From Thermodesulfovibrio sp. (GTDB taxonomy: Bacteria > Nitrospirota > Thermodesulfovibrionia > Thermodesulfovibrionales > Thermodesulfovibrionaceae), in NCBI GenBank assembly GCA_026415995.1, contig JAOAGB010000026.1:1-9992 (forward strand): a DNA stretch of 9,992 nt, in the 5' to 3' direction. Under the pieces are notes generated by a model. That model was not told the origin of the DNA. It was given only the letters and a program-made list of their open reading frames with translations, and made no database searches. Shown piece by piece: positions 1 through 6,856 of this stretch. Position numbers and translations under genes: made by a program. Every line of letters begins with the position of its first letter. Positions within the stretch are counted from its first letter, which is position 1.

Positions 1-831
1 TTAATGTTTGATCTTGGAAGATATTATAGAATTTTTTATGTAATTGGCTGGTCTTGGGGATTAGAGTCTATTTTGTTTCTAATTGCTTGGCACTTCTTTT
101 TATATATCATAATCTGCCTAATTGAGTGGTCACCATCACTATTTGATTGGCTTGGAAAGGATAAACTTAAAGAGTTCTTTTCAAAACTTGGAATATGGGC
201 AACTGTTTTCGGGGTAATAATAGCAGGAGGACATCAATCAGCACTTGGAGGGCTATTCCTAATAGCACCGACTAAAATTCATCCACTGTGGTATTCATCT
301 TTACTTCCTTTGTTTTTCCTCATATCAGCCCTATTTGCTGGAATATCAATGGTAATTATAGAAAGTACAATATCTCATAAACTTTTCAGAGATAAAATCA
401 AAAATTTTGATGAAACTGAATTCAAAATAAAAACCATAGGACTGGCTAAAGCATTAGTAGCAGTTCTATTTATTTATATCATCTTAAAGATACTTGACCT
501 TGCCCACTATGATAATTGGCATTATCTTAATACTAATTATGGATATTGGTATCTTTTTGAAATTGTTGGATTTATATTAATCCCTGCATTAATTTTAATA
601 AGTGCAATAAAAACAAAAAATGCCCTATTCGTACGAATCTCTGCTTTTATTGTTGTAGTCGGAGTAATAGTTAATAGATTTAACGTATCTCTTATTGCAT
701 ATAACTGGCATATTCCTCTAATTGAAAAGTATTATCCCACATGGATGGAAATAGCCTTATCTTTAGGAGTTGTAACTTTAATTGTCTTATTTTATAGATT
801 TATTGTAAGAAGAATGGCTATTTTGAGTTAA
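1..831 (+). CDS. hybB: HybB-like (NrfD-family) integral membrane subunit, 5'-truncated by the window edge
   Basis: This is the C-terminal part of a polytopic membrane protein of the HybB/NrfD family, which passes electrons between a periplasmic redox module (such as hydrogenase-2) and the quinone pool. The frame is open to base 1. The ATG at 4 lies inside a conserved segment (DLGRYY, aligning with DVGRYW about 110 residues into E. coli HybB as I remember it), so it is almost certainly an internal Met and roughly 100 residues are missing. Visible family signatures are HQSALGGLF followed by KIHPLWYSSLLPLFF (from about residue 77 of the visible part) and YYPTWMEIALSLG near the C-terminus, separated by hydrophobic segments consistent with about seven visible membrane helices. 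It is convergent with the hydrogenase operon and overlaps its last gene by 14 bp. The family call is strong. Whether the partner is a Hyb hydrogenase or another periplasmic enzyme cannot be seen here. Confidence 0.88.
   Translation, partial: LMFDLGRYYRIFYVIGWSWGLESILFLIAWHFFLYIIICLIEWSPSLFDWLGKDKLKEFFSKLGIWATVFGVIIAGGHQSALGGLFLIAPTKIHPLWYSSLLPLFFLISALFAGISMVIIESTISHKLFRDKIKNFDETEFKIKTIGLAKALVAVLFIYIILKILDLAHYDNWHYLNTNYGYWYLFEIVGFILIPALILISAIKTKNALFVRISAFIVVVGVIVNRFNVSLIAYNWHIPLIEKYYPTWMEIALSLGVVTLIVLFYRFIVRRMAILS
818..831. other. Tail-to-tail overlap of two convergent genes
   Basis: The plus-strand HybB-like gene ends with TAA at 829-831, and the minus-strand protease gene ends with a stop read from 820-818, so the last 14 bp are coding on both strands. 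I see no GC-rich hairpin followed by a T-run on either side, so there is no supported intrinsic terminator. Transcripts from both operons probably run antisense into each other, or ends are set by Rho. Confidence 0.9.
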
Positions 832-1297
832 TATGTGATATTAACAAAGCCTTTATAGTATCTGCTGCTTCTAATACTTTTTTACTTAAATCAGCACCAA
901 AATTTGTATCTTCAGGTTGAATTCCCACTATAATTATACGAGAATTTAAATTTTTACTTATGTAATCAGCACAGAGCTTTAAAGCTGTTCTATGAGTAGA
1001 TACCTCTATTCTCTTTAAATCCTCTGCTTCTAAAAAAATTATAGAACCTGGTTCTGCTTTCATTTCTAAGGCATCAATAAAAATAACAGTGTCTGGATTA
1101 TTCTGTAAAATTTCTCCAAGATATCGCTCAGGACTATCTTCACAATCTATAACAATCGCATTTATTTTGTTTGTTATTTCCTTTGCAATATAGGAACCTA
1201 TTGCATCATCTCCTCTTAATGGATTACCGATTGAAACAATAACTATTTTACCAATTAGACTGTTTAAGAACTCTTTAAGATTCAACTTTTGCTGCAA
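818..1297 (-). CDS. hycI: HycI-like hydrogenase maturation endopeptidase (TTG start)
   Basis: This 159-residue protein matches the HycI/HybD/HyaD aspartic endopeptidases (M52 family), which cut the C-terminal tail off the large subunit after nickel insertion. The N-terminal signature is IGNPLRGDDAIG (residues 23-34). D31, D75 (in FIDALEM) and H102 (in VSTHR) line up with the nickel-binding D16, D62 and H90 of E. coli HycI. IIIVGIQPE near the C-terminus is also HycI-like. The start is a TTG at 1297-1295: a stop codon (TAA, 1300-1298) lies directly upstream in frame, and I found no ATG or GTG before the conserved core; a second TTG at 1285 is the only near alternative. There is no evident Shine-Dalgarno site. 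The gene overlaps the end of the small-subunit gene by 23 bp, which suggests translational coupling. Its likely substrate is the HyfG-like subunit of the same operon. Confidence 0.93.
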   Translation of the reverse strand: MQQKLNLKEFLNSLIGKIVIVSIGNPLRGDDAIGSYIAKEITNKINAIVIDCEDSPERYLGEILQNNPDTVIFIDALEMKAEPGSIIFLEAEDLKRIEVSTHRTALKLCADYISKNLNSRIIIVGIQPEDTNFGADLSKKVLEAADTIKALLISHINSK

Positions 1298-1742
1298 TTA
1301 TTGGTTTTATTTTCTTTTTAGACATTCCTACTGCCTGAGCAATTCCAAATAGAATTGCCTCTGGACGGGGGGGACATCCCGGAATATAAAGATTAACAGG
1401 AATAATTTTATCCACTCCACCAATTACATTGTAACTGTCAAACCATATTCCACCAGCAGTAGCACAGGAACCAAGAGCAATTACAATTTTTGGTTCTGGT
1501 GTAGCCTCATAAACTTTTCTAACAAAGTCAACAGTAGGCCGTGTAACTGGACCTGAAATAACAAGAGCATCGGCATGACGAGGAGAACTTACTGCTTTCA
1601 TGCCAAATCTTTCAATATCATAATAGGGAGTAAGGATATCAAGAAGTTCTATATCACAGCCATTGCAAGCACCTGTATTTACATGGAATACCCAAATTGA
1701 TTTTTTGAAAGCTTTCTGAGCTAATTTTTTAAGTAAAGACAT
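1275..1742 (-). CDS. hyfI: Group 4 [NiFe] hydrogenase small subunit, HyfI/HycG (NuoB) type
   Basis: This 155-residue soluble subunit carries the proximal [4Fe-4S] cluster that relays electrons to or from the NiFe site. Its four cluster cysteines are visible: C26 and C29 in GACNGCDIE, C93 in ALGSCATAGG, and C123 in IPGCPPRPE, the standard NuoB/HycG pattern. It lacks the twin-arginine signal and extra clusters of periplasmic hydrogenase small subunits, so it acts on the cytoplasmic face. A basic N-terminal stretch (about residues 5-14) precedes the fold. The start ATG is preceded by a strong purine-rich site directly after the stop of the HyfF-like gene. The gene sits next to last in the operon, far from the large subunit gene, and overlaps the protease gene at its 3' end. 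It is shorter than E. coli HyfI/HycG (about 250 residues), whose C-terminal extension is missing here. Confidence 0.95.
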   Translation of the reverse strand: MSLLKKLAQKAFKKSIWVFHVNTGACNGCDIELLDILTPYYDIERFGMKAVSSPRHADALVISGPVTRPTVDFVRKVYEATPEPKIVIALGSCATAGGIWFDSYNVIGGVDKIIPVNLYIPGCPPRPEAILFGIAQAVGMSKKKIKPIIAAKVES

Positions 1743-1753
1743 GCCTCCCCTCC
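1743..1753 (-). promoter_or_regulatory. Strong ribosome-binding site of the small-subunit gene
   Basis: On the minus strand the sequence reads GGAGGGGAGGC immediately before the ATG at 1742, directly after the TAA of the HyfF-like gene (1756-1754). It is the most extended anti-Shine-Dalgarno match in the operon and fixes this start. Confidence 0.75.
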
Positions 1754-3211
1754 TTAATGGGTCATATTAATAATTCCCTTTGCTGCATTATCAATTAAGA
1801 AATTAAATAACTCTGGATAAATCCCTATAATAAGTAACAGAATAGCAAATAATAGAGAACAAAGTTTCATAATAAAAGATAAGGAGTCATTATTTTCTAT
1901 ATCTCTTGTTTCCGTCTTATTCCAAAAGACAAAGATTGCTGTTCTTATAAGAGCAAGAGCACTTATAAAGCCTGAGAATGCCAGCACAACAGCTGACCAT
2001 AAAAATTTTTCCTCTGCAAGAGCCAAAATTATGGTAACAGAACTTAAAAAACTGCTAAAAGGAGGCATCCCTCCCACTGCCAAGGCTCCAATGAAAAAAG
2101 ATACAGTTATTGTAGATATTTTATGTCTAATTTTTATTTCATCTATTAGCCTACTTCCACAAATATAAATTAATATTCCCACTGAGAAAAATAAGGCTCC
2201 TTTCATTAAGGTATGGTTTAATAAATGAAAGACACCTCCATATATCCCAGCATAGTTATTTAAAGCTAAAGCTGATGCTATAAATCCCATTTCACTGATA
2301 CTACAGTAAGCAATAAGTTTTTTAATATCCTTTTGATTAAATGCCAGTATAGCGCCTAATAAAATGCCTATAGAGGAAAGAATTATAACTAAAATTTTTA
2401 TTTCTTCCAAATTAAAAGCAAAAACCGTAACAGTACGAGCTAATCCATAAAAGCCAATTTTTGTTACCGCCCCGGCTAAAAAGACTGTAATAGCTGAGGG
2501 TGACTCTGCGTAAGTTTCTGGTAACCATATATGGAAAGGAAATAATCCAGCTTTAGTGAAAAAACCTATAATAAATAAAACCGCACAGGTAAAGGCGATA
2601 TTTTTAGAAATATTACCCACATGTTGTCCTATATTGCTGATAGAGATTTCACTGCCAGAGGCATAACAGAGCAAAACAATACCAAGTAAACTAAAAAGTA
2701 TTCCCACATTTACTATAAGAAGATACTTAAATCCTGCCTTAAGAGATTCTCTATTTAAATTAAAAGTTATCAAATAAACGGAAATAATACTGCTTAATTC
2801 AAGAGCAATATACATAAAAAAAAGATTATTTAGAGAAAAAGCAAGATTCATGAATCCGGTTGAAAGCATAATTGAACAAAAATATAAATAAAATTTATTT
2901 TTTCTATGGCTGTAAAGTTTAGGAAGCTCTTTTAAAGAATATATGATAACAAAAAGACTAACAAACTCAACCATTAACTGCATGAGAATACTAAAACCAT
3001 CTATATAAACCCATTGTTCAGGCTGTAAAAATTTTAAATCTGAGTGATTAATTTTATCCAAACTAAAAAAAGTTGATAAGAAAGCTATAAAAATGCCAAA
3101 TATTGATAAAACAGTATTTATAATTAAACTGCTACGAAAAATAAAAATTATGAATGCCATTAAAATTGGAACAATAAAGCTCAGAGAAGAAAGAAATACC
3201 TCACTATACAT
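1754..3211 (-). CDS. hyfF: HyfF-like proton/cation-translocating membrane subunit (NuoN/NuoM/MrpD family)
   Basis: This 485-residue polytopic protein has about 14 hydrophobic helices and belongs to the antiporter-like subunits of complex I, Mrp antiporters and group 4 hydrogenases. The key residues are E138 (in IALELSS, TM5), K220 (in FFTKAGLFPFHIWLPE, TM7) and K251 (in GAVTKIGFYG, TM8), plus HLLNHTLMKGALFF in the second half-channel and GGMPPFSSF later on. E. coli HyfF is about 526 residues, so this one is somewhat short at the C-terminus. It follows the HyfE-like gene with a 6-bp gap, the usual E-F neighbourhood of hyf operons, which favours HyfF over HyfB/HyfD. A GAGGAG site at 3226-3221 supports the ATG at 3211. 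The family is certain; the exact paralogue is inferred from order and overall resemblance. Confidence 0.9.
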   Translation of the reverse strand: MYSEVFLSSLSFIVPILMAFIIFIFRSSLIINTVLSIFGIFIAFLSTFFSLDKINHSDLKFLQPEQWVYIDGFSILMQLMVEFVSLFVIIYSLKELPKLYSHRKNKFYLYFCSIMLSTGFMNLAFSLNNLFFMYIALELSSIISVYLITFNLNRESLKAGFKYLLIVNVGILFSLLGIVLLCYASGSEISISNIGQHVGNISKNIAFTCAVLFIIGFFTKAGLFPFHIWLPETYAESPSAITVFLAGAVTKIGFYGLARTVTVFAFNLEEIKILVIILSSIGILLGAILAFNQKDIKKLIAYCSISEMGFIASALALNNYAGIYGGVFHLLNHTLMKGALFFSVGILIYICGSRLIDEIKIRHKISTITVSFFIGALAVGGMPPFSSFLSSVTIILALAEEKFLWSAVVLAFSGFISALALIRTAIFVFWNKTETRDIENNDSLSFIMKLCSLLFAILLLIIGIYPELFNFLIDNAAKGIINMTH

Positions 3212-3217
3212 ATACTT

Positions 3218-3865
3218 TTACTCCTCTAACTTATAAATATTGTTAGATTCTCTCAATTTTTTTATCTCTTCCAATATAAGAATCTCATTTAACCTTATTG
3301 TTAAATAAATTAAAAAGAATAGGGCTATTACAAAATTAAGAGTTAGAGCCAACTCTATTATCTTAGGCATATGAGGAATCATGCTTATTATTAAAAGATG
3401 AATACCGTTTTCAATAATAAAAAAACTAATTATCATTTTCGCAGTGTCTCTTTTTGATAGAAGTAAAAATAAACCATAAATAAAAAGAGTAAAACCGGCT
3501 GAAAAACAAGATAGTACATTTGGAAAAATTGATATCTTAATGGTATCAACAAAATTATATCCTACAGAAAGCACAACTATTGATAAAGCTATTGATAGAG
3601 GATGGGTTATAGATGGTTTAACTTCTCGTTCCAGTCTGTTTTTAAGAAGAATTATTAAAAGGATAGGCATTAAAAAAGCCCTAACCATTACATCTACTAC
3701 AGCAATTAGATAAAGAGAGTTTATATTGCCAATATAGGCAAGAGTAAATACAGAAATGGCGATAAGTAAAGAATGAGGTATAAGACTATAGGAGGATAAT
3801 CTTAAATTTTTTGATTCACCAGCAATAAAAGTAAAAAATAAAATTGCAAAGTAAATTATCTCCAT
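3218..3865 (-). CDS. hyfE: HyfE-like membrane subunit (NuoK-related)
   Basis: This 215-residue, strongly hydrophobic protein has about six or seven membrane helices and a charged C-terminal tail. Its length is almost identical to E. coli HyfE (216 residues). The second half carries the NuoK-like signature: FFIIENGIHLL, with E152 in a membrane helix, then MPKIIELALTLN, with E171. These buried acids are candidates for the proton path between the antiporter-like subunits and the HyfC-like anchor. HyfE is present in Hyf (hydrogenase-4) but absent from Hyc (hydrogenase-3), so this gene assigns the operon to the larger Hyf form. It lies 1 bp after the HyfC-like gene and 6 bp before the HyfF-like gene. 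AGGAGT at 3876-3871, five bases before the ATG, supports the start. Confidence 0.9.
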   Translation of the reverse strand: MEIIYFAILFFTFIAGESKNLRLSSYSLIPHSLLIAISVFTLAYIGNINSLYLIAVVDVMVRAFLMPILLIILLKNRLEREVKPSITHPLSIALSIVVLSVGYNFVDTIKISIFPNVLSCFSAGFTLFIYGLFLLLSKRDTAKMIISFFIIENGIHLLIISMIPHMPKIIELALTLNFVIALFFLIYLTIRLNEILILEEIKKLRESNNIYKLEE

Positions 3866-3866
3866 A

Positions 3867-4781
3867 TCACACTCCTAAGAGGGCTAAAAATATTGCAGTT
3901 ATTGAAAATCCGGCAAGAGTTAAATTATATTTTAATGCCTGATCAATTCTTAGTCTCGGGTTTAATGCTTCAATAAGGGTGCTTATAAAAATTATTATGG
4001 TAACCTTAAGTAGAGCGATTATTGTATTTAGCAAAAAATTTTCGGTCATTGGCCAAGGTATGAAAATCTGGGAAAAAACAAGACAAAATAAAACCTGTTT
4101 TGACATATTTGCCCATTTTACACAGGCATACTTTGGTCCGCTTAATTCAATCAACACGCCCTCTGCAATTTCCTGTTCAGCCTCTGAAACATCGAATGGA
4201 ATTTTACCAATGAGTGCCTGAAGAGATAAAAATACACATACCGTGGCTAAAAGCATTGATACATTTGGTCCATTTGAATAATACCAAGTAACAATATCTC
4301 CAATCTTGAAAGAACCTGCGTTTATAGCTCCTGTTATTAATGCAATAGCAAGTATAGGTTCTACTGAAAGATGAAGCATCATTTTACGGGATGCTCCTAC
4401 ATAGGCAAAAGGATTTTCTGATGCGGAGGCAGTTATTATAATAGCTATCCCAACAACTGTAATTATATAGATAAATAGAAAAATATCTCCCCAGAAATTG
4501 AAGGGTGGATTAAAATCAGTTATAGGAATCAGTAATGCTGCCATAGCTATGCTTATAACTGAAAGATATGGAGAGATTCTAAAAAGAGGATTTATGGTAG
4601 ACTTTAAATCTTCTTTACCCATAAGTTTTAGGATGTCATAGTAAGATTGAAGGGGTGGAGGTCCCACTCTGCTTTGAATTAATGCTCTAACTTTTCTTGT
4701 AAATCCGTCAAAAAAGGGAGAAAGGAATAAAACTACAAATATATTTATAAGAGCTGACAAAATAATCCAACTCGTATTCAT
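3867..4781 (-). CDS. hyfC: HyfC/HycD-like membrane anchor subunit (NuoH family)
   Basis: This 304-residue protein has about eight membrane helices and is the NuoH-type subunit that docks the catalytic arm to the membrane and couples redox chemistry to ion transfer. Clear signatures are RVGPPPLQSYYDILKLMGKE (starting at R38), SRKMMLHLSVEP in mid-protein, and the acidic loop PFDVSEAEQEIAEG (195-208) followed by GPKYACVKWANMSKQ. In NuoH the corresponding loops face the cytoplasm and hold the conserved Glu/Asp cluster. The length is nearly that of E. coli HycD and HyfC (about 307-315). GGAGGA at 4792-4787, five bases upstream, supports the start. The gene lies 2 bp after the HyfB-like gene, the same B-C order as in E. 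coli hyf. Confidence 0.95.
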   Translation of the reverse strand: MNTSWIILSALINIFVVLFLSPFFDGFTRKVRALIQSRVGPPPLQSYYDILKLMGKEDLKSTINPLFRISPYLSVISIAMAALLIPITDFNPPFNFWGDIFLFIYIITVVGIAIIITASASENPFAYVGASRKMMLHLSVEPILAIALITGAINAGSFKIGDIVTWYYSNGPNVSMLLATVCVFLSLQALIGKIPFDVSEAEQEIAEGVLIELSGPKYACVKWANMSKQVLFCLVFSQIFIPWPMTENFLLNTIIALLKVTIIIFISTLIEALNPRLRIDQALKYNLTLAGFSITAIFLALLGV

Positions 4782-4783
4782 TT

Positions 4784-6856
4784 TTATCCTCCAAGCAAAT
4801 AAAAAACTAAAAGAATTACTAATACGATTCCAATTATAAACAAGAAAGTATAGTGTTGAATAAGCCTATCATAGAGTTTTTCTATTAAATTAAAAAGTTT
4901 TTCAATTTTATTAGCAACAGGATAATATAACCATTCGTCAGGATTGATAATCTTTTTTATCCATAGGGGAACAGAAACTTTAAAAGATGGAAATTCTGAA
5001 GGATATAACCCTCTGAATTTGATTTTACCTATTTTAAAACTTACTAAATCCTTAAAAGGTTGATAAAAACTATGTCCCGTATAGGTTACCTCTTCAGGAG
5101 TGTGTTCCTTACCTCCATACCATGTATCTACATCCCTTTTAGGAGCTTGAGCATATTTCTCAAATGCAAAAATTAGCAGAGAAAAAATTAGTACAGAAAA
5201 AATAACAAAGATTGGAAACCATGCTCCTCCATAAAGACAATTAGGGCAGAAGTTAATACCTATTCCTGCAAAATTGGATATAAAAATTTCTGAAAAAGCT
5301 GGCAACTGTATCTCTGATACTGATAAAATAGCTTTATAAATTAGTTCAAGCGGAATTATTGGGAATAAGCCTGTAATAAGGCATAAAATAGCAAGCATAA
5401 TTTGAGAGACGGTCATAGTCCAAGGGATATCTTTTTTATCATTCCTTAATGTTTTCAATTTACCCATAAACGACGAATTTACAAACTTAAGGAAAGAAGC
5501 TAAAGTAATGGCTGATATAAAAACAGAAATTATTCCAGAAATTATGAAAATGCCCTTTATTAAAAAGGAAGCATTACTAATCTTTGCTGTCCATATGGAA
5601 GATTCAAAAATTAAAAGCTTAGATACAAAACCATTAAACGGTGGTACTCCTGCAATAGATAAAGAACCTACAATAGCTGTCATCGTAGTCAAAGGCATTA
5701 CTTTAATTAATCCTGAAACTTTATTTAGGTCAGTCGTTCCTGTTTTATAAAAGATAGCACCAGCATTGAGGAATAAAAGACTTTTATATATGGAGTTATT
5801 AAAAAGATGTAATAATCCTCCTGTAAGAGCTATCATTCCTAAAAAGGGATTAGTGTTTATAAAATAAAGTCCAGTTCCAATTCCCAGTAACATATAACCC
5901 ACCTGCCCAATTGCATGAAAGGACATTAATCTCTTTGCCTCATCCTGAGTGAGTGCTGCAATTGTTCCTACAAAAATTGAGAAAACTCCTGCTGTAGCTA
6001 TAATAAATCCCCAGATTTGAGTATTAGAAGAAAAAGGAATAACTGAGAGAAAAAATCTAAAAAGCGCATAAACTGCTAATTTAGACATTACCCCACCAAA
6101 AAAGGAAGAGGCAGAAGAGGGAGCCTGAGGATATGTATTAGGTAACCAAAAACCGAAGGGAAGAACTCCAGCTTTCGTAACAAAAGCTATAAATATTAAA
6201 AGACAAATAAAATTAAATAATAGCATATTATTTTCTATTAAAATAGAAAGTGCTTTTCTAATCTCTATGAAACTAAAATTATTACTATATGAATAAAGAA
6301 TCACAGAGGCTAAAATTAAAAATGCCGTTGCCACATGCGTAGCAATAAAATACTGAAGTCCACCTTTAAGAGCCTCTCTTTTCTCTCTTTCGGAAATGAC
6401 AAGCAACCAAGAACTTAAAGTCATTAACTCCCAGAAAAATATAAAAAACAGTAAATCTCTAATTATTACAATTCCCACACTGGATATAAAAAGTAGAAAA
6501 AGAAAGGGATAAAATCTATAAGCAGAATAAATCTTGTAAGCATTTAAATATTTCCATGAAAACATGGTTACACAAAAAGCAGCAATAGCGATTATTATAA
6601 GAAATAAAGCTGATAATGAATCAACAAAAACCTGAAAAGAAGAATTTAATAAAGGGCTTAATGAAAAAAACTCGTATTCTAATACTGTGTTTTTCAGAAT
6701 AAGTTTCAAAGAAAAACATAAAATAAATCCCGAGAAAAAAGAAGTAATTATTAGGCTAACCATACCCGAAACAGATTTATTTTTTATAAATGAAGTAAAA
6801 ACCATTCCCATTAGAAGCAACATTAAGGAAGCAGTTAAATAAGATATATATTCCAT
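4784..6856 (-). CDS. hyfB: HyfB/HycC-like large antiporter-type membrane subunit (NuoL family)
   Basis: This 690-residue protein is the largest of the three antiporter-like subunits and close in length to E. coli HyfB (672). About 14 core helices carry E143 (FFWELMTLSSW, TM5), K228 (VTKAGVLPFGFWLPN, TM7) and K259 (MSKLAVYALF, TM8), then LFNNSIYKSLLFL and AGVPPFNGFVSKLL in the second half. After the core comes an extra helix (from about residue 545) and a long hydrophilic loop with PKRDVDTWYGG and VTYTGHSFYQPF, the conserved HycC/HyfB C-terminal region, a Lys-rich amphipathic stretch (KIEKLFNLIEKLYDRL) and a final helix. This arrangement recalls the lateral-helix end of NuoL in shorter form. 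It abuts the HyfD-like gene with no gap. A CPNC motif (C537, C540) lies in the loop before the extra helix. Confidence 0.93.
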   Translation of the reverse strand: MEYISYLTASLMLLLMGMVFTSFIKNKSVSGMVSLIITSFFSGFILCFSLKLILKNTVLEYEFFSLSPLLNSSFQVFVDSLSALFLIIIAIAAFCVTMFSWKYLNAYKIYSAYRFYPFLFLLFISSVGIVIIRDLLFFIFFWELMTLSSWLLVISEREKREALKGGLQYFIATHVATAFLILASVILYSYSNNFSFIEIRKALSILIENNMLLFNFICLLIFIAFVTKAGVLPFGFWLPNTYPQAPSSASSFFGGVMSKLAVYALFRFFLSVIPFSSNTQIWGFIIATAGVFSIFVGTIAALTQDEAKRLMSFHAIGQVGYMLLGIGTGLYFINTNPFLGMIALTGGLLHLFNNSIYKSLLFLNAGAIFYKTGTTDLNKVSGLIKVMPLTTMTAIVGSLSIAGVPPFNGFVSKLLIFESSIWTAKISNASFLIKGIFIISGIISVFISAITLASFLKFVNSSFMGKLKTLRNDKKDIPWTMTVSQIMLAILCLITGLFPIIPLELIYKAILSVSEIQLPAFSEIFISNFAGIGINFCPNCLYGGAWFPIFVIFSVLIFSLLIFAFEKYAQAPKRDVDTWYGGKEHTPEEVTYTGHSFYQPFKDLVSFKIGKIKFRGLYPSEFPSFKVSVPLWIKKIINPDEWLYYPVANKIEKLFNLIEKLYDRLIQHYTFLFIIGIVLVILLVFYLLGG

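Noticed and set aside
780..900. Intrinsic terminator or CRISPR/repeat structure at the convergent junction
   Set aside because: I found no GC-rich inverted repeat with a T-run and no repeated units; the region is coding on both sides up to the overlap.
1300..1742. Possible NuoB of complex I instead of a hydrogenase small subunit
   Set aside because: NuoB carries tandem Cys (CC) in its first cluster motif, while this protein has CxxC (C26, C29) as in HycG/HyfI, and it is encoded with a NiFe large subunit.
3979..4221. Plus-strand open frame of 80 codons opposite the HyfC-like gene
   Set aside because: It lies wholly inside a conserved gene, its translation mirrors no known family, and it has no independent signal. 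It is the antisense shadow of the NuoH-type gene.
5508..5750. Plus-strand open frame of 80 codons opposite the HyfB-like gene
   Set aside because: It is antisense to a conserved membrane-protein gene and has no recognisable domain; the open frame follows from the codon use of the real gene.
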